Positions 57,801 to 64,000 of a stretch of 64,000 nt of DNA are shown here, one piece after another. Within the stretch, counting starts at the first letter, position 1. Each line of letters starts with the position of its first letter. Source of the DNA: Simmondsia chinensis. Lineage: Eukaryota > Streptophyta > Magnoliopsida > Caryophyllales > Simmondsiaceae. The notes beneath the pieces were generated by a model. The model made no database searches, was not told the DNA's origin, and saw only the letters and a program-made list of their open reading frames with translations. Location of the stretch: NCBI GenBank assembly GCA_018398585.1, contig JAGTTD010000012.1, forward strand, positions 21,275,036 to 21,339,035, read 5' to 3'. The position numbers and the translations under genes were made by a program.

Positions 57801-60800
57801 AATAAGGTTGAATATATCATCATCAGAGGTTTAATTTGAAGATAGAGGGAACGTTCGTATGTGAATCAAACGAAAGTTATTGATAGTTTGAACTAAGTTA
57901 GTGTCCAATGCATGTTATCATATTTTTATTTATTAAGACATACTTACAACAACAAAAAAACCCAGTGTTACAAAGGCTCCTGCCAATGCAGGATCCAGGG
58001 GGATGAGATGTATGCAGCCATTACCCCTTCAAGGTGCATTAAGACATACTTATTGTATTTAAATGTTAAAGCCATCAAACGGGTGTTAAAATCAATGATT
58101 GAACGACTTTTCACCACAAAAAAAAAAAAGGTTCTGTAACTACTAGCTTACATTTGCCAAATAACCGACAGCTATTATTATGACCCATTATGCTTTTTTT
58201 ATTTTTGCGATACTAAGACCATGATGTGACTGTAAACTGTGATTTGGTTCATTACGACCAGTTAGACGGTGAGCAATCAATCACCTGCTCGGGAGCACCC
58301 TTGCTGATCCGATGCCAGTTGCCCTCACAGTCAATGTATGTTATAGCTGTACGCTTGTCTACTGGGTTGAAGGGCAGGAAGTGGACCTCATTGATCCCTG
58401 CTCTTGCCTGCACAATCACGCTTTATTAGTTCTATTTTCTTGTGACAGATTTTATTAATAAGGAAATGGGGGTTTCCCAAGTCTAAATAAAGCTGTAAAA
58501 CCTATACTCAGCAGTCATTTGGATAATGATTATATTGGATTCGTTGTCGTTCAGTCCATTCCTTCTATAATCAAATCTTTCTTGTTTTGCGGTACAAATT
58601 CAAGTGATAAATGCCTCACAAAGGTTCAAATATCAATCTGAATTTGAGTCATTCGTCCTAGACTAAGACAACCAATTTGTAATCTGGTTTGCTCCTCGAT
58701 TCTATGTTTGGATCTTTACACGTTTTTTCCTCGTTCGTTTCGACCTAAGCTTGGAGCATTGAACATTACAGACATATTATAATAGCGGTATACACCGCAA
58801 CTTGCATTGATAGAGTCAACAGGTGTACGATCAGATTAGATCAACCACTCTCTGGTCCAATCCACAAACTGGCAATAGAATCTTCATTGACCTTCAATCT
58901 ATTCAAACTAATCGTATCATGCTTGGAATGATAATCAGCTCCAGCACAGAAAATGCTTAGCTGGTTGTGGGACAAGCCATGACACTAACGAATGGTGACA
59001 AGAACATTAAGTAGGACAGCAATATTTAAGAAAGATGTAACAAGAAATACCTCCTGAGGGTCAGCAAGCATCCCAACAATACAGGCATCAATGGCGTCCT
59101 GGTTTTCCACCCTTGAAGCCCTCGCTGAGAGTAGAATTGCTTGTTCCTTGTCAACATTTTGTGCAAATATCTACATACATATACAAGCTCATCAGTTTAA
59201 AACCAATAGATCTTCCGTATTTTACTTCAATTCTCTGCTACAGGAAGTCCTTAAATTCTTCAAAATTGCGGCACTCCCACTAGGGTGTCTACATACTGGT
59301 TAAAACAAAAAAACTTGGACCATAAAAACAAATCATATCTTTTGGACCATAACCAACATATCATACACATTGTGAACTTGAGAGAATTAACATCATCAAA
59401 AATTTCAAATACAACCGACCGAAACTCAAACCAAACCTGATCATTCAGATGAAGACTGTACTTAACCACCTTGATTTAGTCCGATCCTCGATCTTTTAGA
59501 CATTTACCAATTTTGCTCTAATTGGTTTGGTTTATGGTCTAGACCGGGATAAATGAACAACCCACCTCCCATCAAAGCGTCCTTACCCCACTTTTCATGG
59601 AGATGTTATCATAATACAACCTTAGCGATGCACCAAACCCCGTACTTAGACACAAAATTCATCAATGAGACAAAAAGGAGAGAAAACGAACCTCAACCAA
59701 GTTTTTGTCTACAGTGAGCTTGTTGAGAGTAAGAGTCCCGGTCTTATCACTACAAAGGACATCCATCCCCGCCATTTCCTCAATGGCTGTCATTCTCTTA
59801 GTGATAGCGCCTTGCTGTGACAACCGATGAGACCCAATGGCCATGGTCACGGAAAGCACGGTAGGCATGGCGATTGGGATACCTCCAATGAGCAAAACAA
59901 GCAGATTGTCAATGCCATCCCTGTACCTTCGGTGTTGGACGGGATACATAACCACAATCTCTATGACAATCCCAATAGCTATAGAGATTATGCAGAAGTT
60001 TCCTATTGCCGTCAGGACCTGCACATATTCATCAAAGCAATTCATTTAAAGAACGTGTCAGTGGAAATCACGTACAGCAAACTGAAGTGATCACATATTA
60101 GAGCAATAACAATAACAAACCCAGTGCCTGGAAGGCTCCCACCAAGGCAAAGTCTAAGGGGGGTGAAATATTCGTTGTTTTACCCCTATAGGGTGTAACT
60201 CTGAAGGGAGGTTGTTTCCGAGGTGATCGCATGTTACAGCATGATAACAAATTTGGAGTTGTTGTCGAGCAACTAGTTATCATGTAATAACTTTAATAAA
60301 GCATATATTTCGTGTTCTATTTACTAAGACATATTTATACATTAAAGTTACCGAATGATACCAAATTTAAAGATTTTATGAAAATGCAATTGAAATTTTG
60401 GAAAAATGAGGCTCAAAAGCAACTTATGATCCCCTTGAACGACCCAAAACAATTATTACACATGTTAAATAATCTCACGACACCCTGTTTTGAAAACACC
60501 GCCATCACGATTGCTATGTGTGCGCTATTTTAGAGTATTGTCATTAATATTTGCCACTCTCTCAAGTTCAAAATAATCATCTCCTTGCAAATCACATACA
60601 AGTTAAAGAGGTTCTTAGCCCAACAACATGTGAAAATTTCCGTTAAATAACTTAGATATTAAAATATTCTCTCAATAAAGGATCATATGAAACAATTTTA
60701 TCTTTTTTAGAAACAGGATAGTCATTTTAGATTTTTTTTTTATATGAGATGGCTGTTTACCATCCCAAATTTTCATGAGAATGTATTAATTTAGTTTGAA

Positions 60801-62885
60801 AAACTGTTAAAGATCGGAATTCTTCCACTGAATGAAAGCATTGGATCCAAAATTTTGGTTCGAAATGGCATTTCAACACTTTTACGGTATTTAACACTCA
60901 AACTAGAAGGAATCATATTGAATTGAAGATTGAAAAATGATCAAAGGACCTACACCACTGAATAACTTTAAATCTGACCTGGTCCTTGATCAAGTACCTA
61001 AATTAGATCTAGATTCTTAGTCCAGAACGCTATTTGAAGACTCCCTACACGCAAATATACAGGTTTTCTGTATTTAGGCATAGTCTTGTATGCCAATGAG
61101 GTCACAGTGTATTTGTAAAAGCACTATCAAAATTAACTTCAGGTTGGCACCCTGAAGGGGGAAGGCTGTGTACATCTACTCCCCAGACCCCACTTTTGCG
61201 GGAGCCCTTGAGGCACTGGCATTGTTGTTGTTGTGGTTGTACTATCAAAATTAACATCTCAGGAAAAGGGGTTTAGATTCAAATCTCCTTTTTCTTAATA
61301 AAGATTACCTAGAGAAACAATTTTCAAGACTAGTACATAAATATGGGGGAATATACCTTCTGGAAGTGACCAACTTGGTTGGTACTGTCAACAAGGTGTG
61401 CAGCCTTGCCAAAGAAGGTGTGCACACCAGTGGCTATAACAACAGCCTCTATTTCACCCTGCTTACAGGTTGACCCTGAGAACACTTCATCACCTGGCCC
61501 CTTGTTCACCGGCATTGACTCTCCAGTCAGTGCCGACTGGTCAACCTTGAGCGGGTCCCCCTCCAACAGCCGTGCATCTGCTGGAATGATATCTCCCAAC
61601 TTGATGCTGATTATGTCTCCAGGGACCAGAATCTCCGCTTCTTGTTCGTTCCATCTTCCATCTCGCAACACCTGTAGTCTCATTATTTGAAATGTGAAAC
61701 ACATTGATAAATTCCGTTAAATTTCACAAGGCTATAGGCTCCAACTCAATCCATCCTAAAACCAAATGGCATTAGATGGAGCAAAACACTAGTCTTATAT
61801 GTTGATTTCATTTCTCTTACAGCTCCTAGGTGGATATTCTTACTAGACTCACATATGGCGTCCTTCACAAACTCTACTATGCAAACTGTGTACTAGTTGT
61901 TGTACGTTGATTTCTATTGCTAAGATGCTTTCAGATGTGACTTCAATGGGCATGTCTGGTCTTGATGGGGCAATTAAATCTTAAGCAACTTGAGTCTTCT
62001 ATTTTCTGCATCATTAAACTTAGCCTTTGAAATTTTTTTATCACTCATAGCATTTGTGCTCGGTATAGATAAGCTGGGCATCTTTATTAGACCTTGTTTT
62101 ATTGTAGCTTAACAGAGAAAAAATTCTTTAGAATGCAATATCTTACTTTGATCTACAGAGAACCTAGCATAGTGAGTAAAAGATGTCACGTCATTGTTGA
62201 TGCTATTAAAGCATCCATGCCCAAGTCAAATTGTATGAGATAGTGTCAAAAACTTGAAGTTTGAGAAGAGTTACATGACAAAGTAAGGCAAAAAATTGGA
62301 AACTTCGCATCATTTTGCAGATTTAATTAATCAAGCCCGCCTCATCAGCAACGGAGGACTGAATTGACATTAACTTGAGTGGAGATGCTCTCATTATCCT
62401 ATGTATTTTATTTTGTGCTAGAAACTATTCTATGAGAAGTTCGAATCTGTTCTGTTTGGCATCGATATATTGGAGAAAAAGGAAGAAAATCACTTTGATC
62501 TCTTGTTCAGGGAAATAAGTGGGCTCAAGAAGGAGTGTTAGAATATAAAACCAATCGTGAGCCTTCACCCACTAACTTAAACTTTTGAGATAGTTGGCTC
62601 CTTGATGGGGGGAACCCTCACATCAAGGTGTTATTATGGAAATGAACGACAGGAGTTAGCCATTTGTTTTTTACAGATGCTGGGGTTTTCATACAAATCC
62701 ATCATTGAAGGAAAAAGAACATAACTGAAGCTATTTCTTGTAGATACCTTGGTTTTTGGAGCAAGGCCGGCCATCAATGCAGCAGCAGCGTTGCCTGCAT
62801 TGTTCTCTTCAATGAAACTTATGGTGGAGTTGATGAACAGCAGAGCTGTGATTCCCACGAAATCTTGCCAATCTGGAGGCTTGCC
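52736..62885 (-). CDS. PMA4-like: Plasma-membrane H+-ATPase (P3A-type, PMA4-like), 5' end outside window
   Basis: This pump exports H+ with ATP hydrolysis, energising the plasma membrane and acidifying the wall. Twelve exons (52736-52832, 53167-53348, 54342-54524, 54603-54776, 55217-55731, 56508-56817, 57691-57795, 58285-58407, 59051-59170, 59692-60018, 61357-61671, 62748-62885) join in phase with GT-AG borders to 862 codons and a stop. It has the TGES-type actuator loop (SALTGES), the phosphorylation site CSDKTGT, the ATP-binding region KGAPEQ, the hinge MITGDQ and [10 protein letters not shown], and the membrane aspartate in ILNDG. The C-terminal regulatory domain ends QQHYTV, whose penultimate Thr is the 14-3-3 site in this family. 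The [30 protein letters not shown] tail resembles tobacco PMA4. About 87 N-terminal codons and the promoter lie right of the window. All catalytic residues seen are intact, so it looks functional. Confidence 0.95.
53167..53348 (-). CDS. PMA4-like: H+-ATPase exon: C-terminal regulatory domain, first part
   Basis: [33 protein letters not shown], the R-domain that folds back on the pump. Phase-2 end (AG|GTAACC) into the last exon. Confidence 0.94.
54342..54524 (-). CDS. PMA4-like: H+-ATPase exon: last transmembrane segments
   Basis: 61 codons, [31 protein letters not shown], covering the final membrane helices. Separated by only 78 bp of intron from the preceding exon. Confidence 0.94.
54603..54776 (-). 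CDS. PMA4-like: H+-ATPase exon: transmembrane segments 7-8 region
   Basis: 58 codons, [38 protein letters not shown], with good GT and AG borders. Confidence 0.94.
54806..54856. repeat. (CA)n(TA)n microsatellite in an H+-ATPase intron
   Basis: About 22 bp of CA repeat followed by ~28 bp of TA repeat, in the 440-bp intron 54777-55216. Likely polymorphic in length. Confidence 0.95.
55217..55731 (-). CDS. PMA4-like: H+-ATPase exon: hinge and transmembrane segments 5-7
   Basis: Starts inside a Glu codon ([10 protein letters not shown]), contains [46 protein letters not shown] and [12 protein letters not shown]. It holds the conserved membrane Asp of the proton path. The donor is a consensus GTAAGT. 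Confidence 0.95.
56508..56817 (-). CDS. PMA4-like: H+-ATPase exon: nucleotide-binding to P-domain
   Basis: [55 protein letters not shown], 103 codons plus one base. Confidence 0.95.
57691..57795 (-). CDS. PMA4-like: H+-ATPase exon: nucleotide-binding domain segment
   Basis: 35 codons, [26 protein letters not shown], between consensus splice sites. Confidence 0.94.
57947..58037 (-). mobile_element. RTE/SINE 3'-tail insertion in H+-ATPase intron
   Basis: 91 bp, flanked by a perfect 15-bp TSD ATTAAGACATACTTA (57932-57946, 58038-58052). On the minus strand it ends CACTGGGTTTTTTTGTTGTTG, the same 3' signature as the RTE LINE, and contains GGCTGCATACAT. It could be a 5'-truncated LINE or a SINE remnant. 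Confidence 0.88.
58285..58407 (-). CDS. PMA4-like: H+-ATPase exon: nucleotide-binding domain with KGAPEQ
   Basis: 41 codons, [32 protein letters not shown], containing the ATP-contacting KGAPEQ motif. Confidence 0.95.
59051..59170 (-). CDS. PMA4-like: H+-ATPase exon: nucleotide-binding domain start
   Basis: 40 codons, [40 protein letters not shown]. Confidence 0.94.
59692..60018 (-). CDS. PMA4-like: H+-ATPase exon: transmembrane 3-4 and phosphorylation site
   Basis: 109 codons, [52 protein letters not shown]. The Asp of DKTGT is phosphorylated in the cycle and PIAMP is the M4 kink. The donor GTTCGT is a weaker match to consensus. Confidence 0.95.
60106..60222 (-). mobile_element. RTE/SINE 3'-tail insertion in H+-ATPase intron
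   Basis: 117 bp with GGAAACAACC.., TTACACCCTATAGG, GGGAGCC and GGCACTGGGTTTGTTATTGTTAT on the minus strand. The flanking TSD is imperfect (60087-60105 against 60223-60241, about four mismatches), so this is an older insertion. Its 5' part resembles the SINE just after the 5S-like head. Confidence 0.82.
61138..61240 (+). mobile_element. RTE/SINE 3'-tail insertion in H+-ATPase intron
   Basis: 103 bp, flanked by a perfect 15-bp TSD ACTATCAAAATTAAC (61123-61137, 61241-61255). It contains GGCTGTGTACAT, CCCCAGACCCCAC, GCGGGAGCCC, GAGGCACTGG and a TTG repeat tail. Confidence 0.9.
61357..61671 (-). CDS. PMA4-like: H+-ATPase exon: actuator domain
   Basis: 105 codons, [59 protein letters not shown] provides the dephosphorylating Glu. 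Confidence 0.95.
62748..62885 (-). CDS. PMA4-like: H+-ATPase exon: transmembrane segment 2 region (first exon in window)
   Basis: 46 codons, [46 protein letters not shown], with AG before 62885 and GT after 62748. By family numbering it begins near residue 88. Confidence 0.95.
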
Positions 62886-64000
62886 CTGCACAATTCACAA
62901 GTCATTTATCAAACATCTGTTCCACAAATCTCAGAAGCATTTTCCATGATCCTGATAAAAGTGTAAATGAGCAAAGTCTAGTTTGGCCTCATCTCGAGCT
63001 CAATAAAACTTGGGTCAGTTGCTTAGCTAGCGAGTTGATCAGCTTTGAGTCTAGTAAAAGCTTGGGTTCGCCAATTCACTAATGTAGGACAAGTGGCTGA
63101 AGAGTTCAAAGTGCAATTAGATTTCTAGAAACCCAAATGGATAGGCCAGAAACACTAAACTGCATTTGTGATTTCAAATGGCCATAACTTTGAATCCATA
63201 AGGAGTTACAGGGCTCATTAAATATTAAACTCAACACTTGGACCGAACTATGCAAACCCAGGTGCTTTGCAACTAGCCTCACCGAGTTTCCCGGAATTTG
63301 CATGACCTCTAGACATGTTTTTGAGTTACTTTAATGTAGAGGTACTTCTGTAATTTTGCAATTTAAATTTCTTGTTGGTTTTCCTATACTTGCCTAGCTT
63401 GTTGTACCCTCATTCTAGAATTCCCAATATCAAAACCCTAGCATTTCTCACTCTGTTACGGTGGATTTTGAATTTTTCGATCTTGACATGTTCAGTTTCG
63501 AGTTTTACGTTTCCATCCCACATTATTCACGAACCTAGACATGACAATCTCAAGCTAAATGAGGTAGTTAAATATGGCTTCAAGAGTCTGCTTTAAGCCT
63601 TAATAAGACAAATTCAATCCTATAAGAGTCTAGCTAGAGCCTGATAGAGTATAAATCAGGAACCTTCACGCTTACACTTGGAACAATTGGTTTTTATGAC
63701 ATTAGTCATATTAACCAGGAAGTCATGAGTTCAAAGTCCAATAGCCACCACTTTCAATATTAATTTAACAAAAATGATGTATGTAGGGAGAAAAAAAAGC
63801 AACGAAAATGTCACGAGAAACAGGTGCTTAGGAACTAGTTTGTCGTTAACAACAAACTCTGCCCTAGTCATGGCATTTTCATGCTCCCCCTACTCGTGTC
63901 GTGTAGCATTACTCTTAATTTAAACATAAGGTATGAGGTGGATTTGTGTCATATCCACGCTTTAAACCTAATAGACATTTGCATGAGGGGGCATGTTAGA
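62886..64000 (-). other. 5' intron of the H+-ATPase gene (partial)
   Basis: No N-terminal H+-ATPase exon is found up to the window edge, so this is intron, at least 1.1 kb long. No ORF here has support. The end (63640-64000) looks repeat-like but I could not assign it. Confidence 0.6.

Noticed and set aside
62886..64000. N-terminal H+-ATPase exon in the window
   Set aside because: No translation of the minus strand gave the expected N-terminal region (for example the MWNPLSWVME-type segment).

Overview
This is nuclear DNA of a flowering plant, most likely a eudicot. The evidence is intron-split plant genes (a P-type plasma-membrane proton pump and a Tyr-rich SPPPP extensin fused to an Ole e 1 domain), several superfamilies of plant transposons, and AT-rich non-coding DNA. 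I cannot name the species. No tRNA gene, bacterial-type feature or CRISPR array is visible.

Positions 1-39727 are a nest of transposable elements that can be ordered in time from target-site duplications (TSDs). The apparent oldest layer is a minus-strand Ty3/Gypsy element ('Gypsy-2'), with its 5' LTR at 39337-39727 and gag and pol pieces scattered leftward to 16072. It has been hit by an Athila-like Gypsy element (1-14412, its left LTR cut by the window), a 5'-truncated RTE LINE (14910-16057), an old Ty1/Copia element ('Copia-2', 17844-34740), a solo LTR of the Copia-2 family (35171-37081) and a MITE (38174-38758). Second-level insertions are hAT-1 (2863-5803) inside Athila, a young Ty1/Copia ('Copia-1', 18383-23585) inside the 3' LTR of Copia-2, and hAT-2 (about 29349-32379) inside the Copia-2 interior.

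Positions 40217-47284 hold a chimeric extensin/Pollen Ole e 1 gene on the plus strand. Two exons are separated by a 4.9-kb intron carrying a solo LTR and a CACTA-type terminus. The reading frame has two premature TAA codons and seems to lack a short conserved Cys-containing segment, so it may be a decaying allele or a truncated extensin gene.

Positions 47688-48500 are a tandem duplication (403-bp spacing) that contains the most unusual object here: a 241-243-bp SINE whose head is derived from 5S rRNA and whose tail matches the 3' end of the RTE LINE in the same window, flanked by a perfect 17-bp TSD. A third, badly decayed hAT copy follows (48773 to about 51638).

Positions 52736-64000 hold the minus-strand gene for a plasma-membrane H+-ATPase of the PMA4-like subfamily II. 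Twelve exons encode 862 residues including the C-terminal autoinhibitory and 14-3-3-binding tail; the first ~87 codons and the promoter lie beyond the right edge. Three short RTE/SINE 3'-tail insertions with TSDs sit in its introns. Functionally the two host genes are unrelated neighbours: one a cell-wall structural protein, the other the pump that acidifies the wall.
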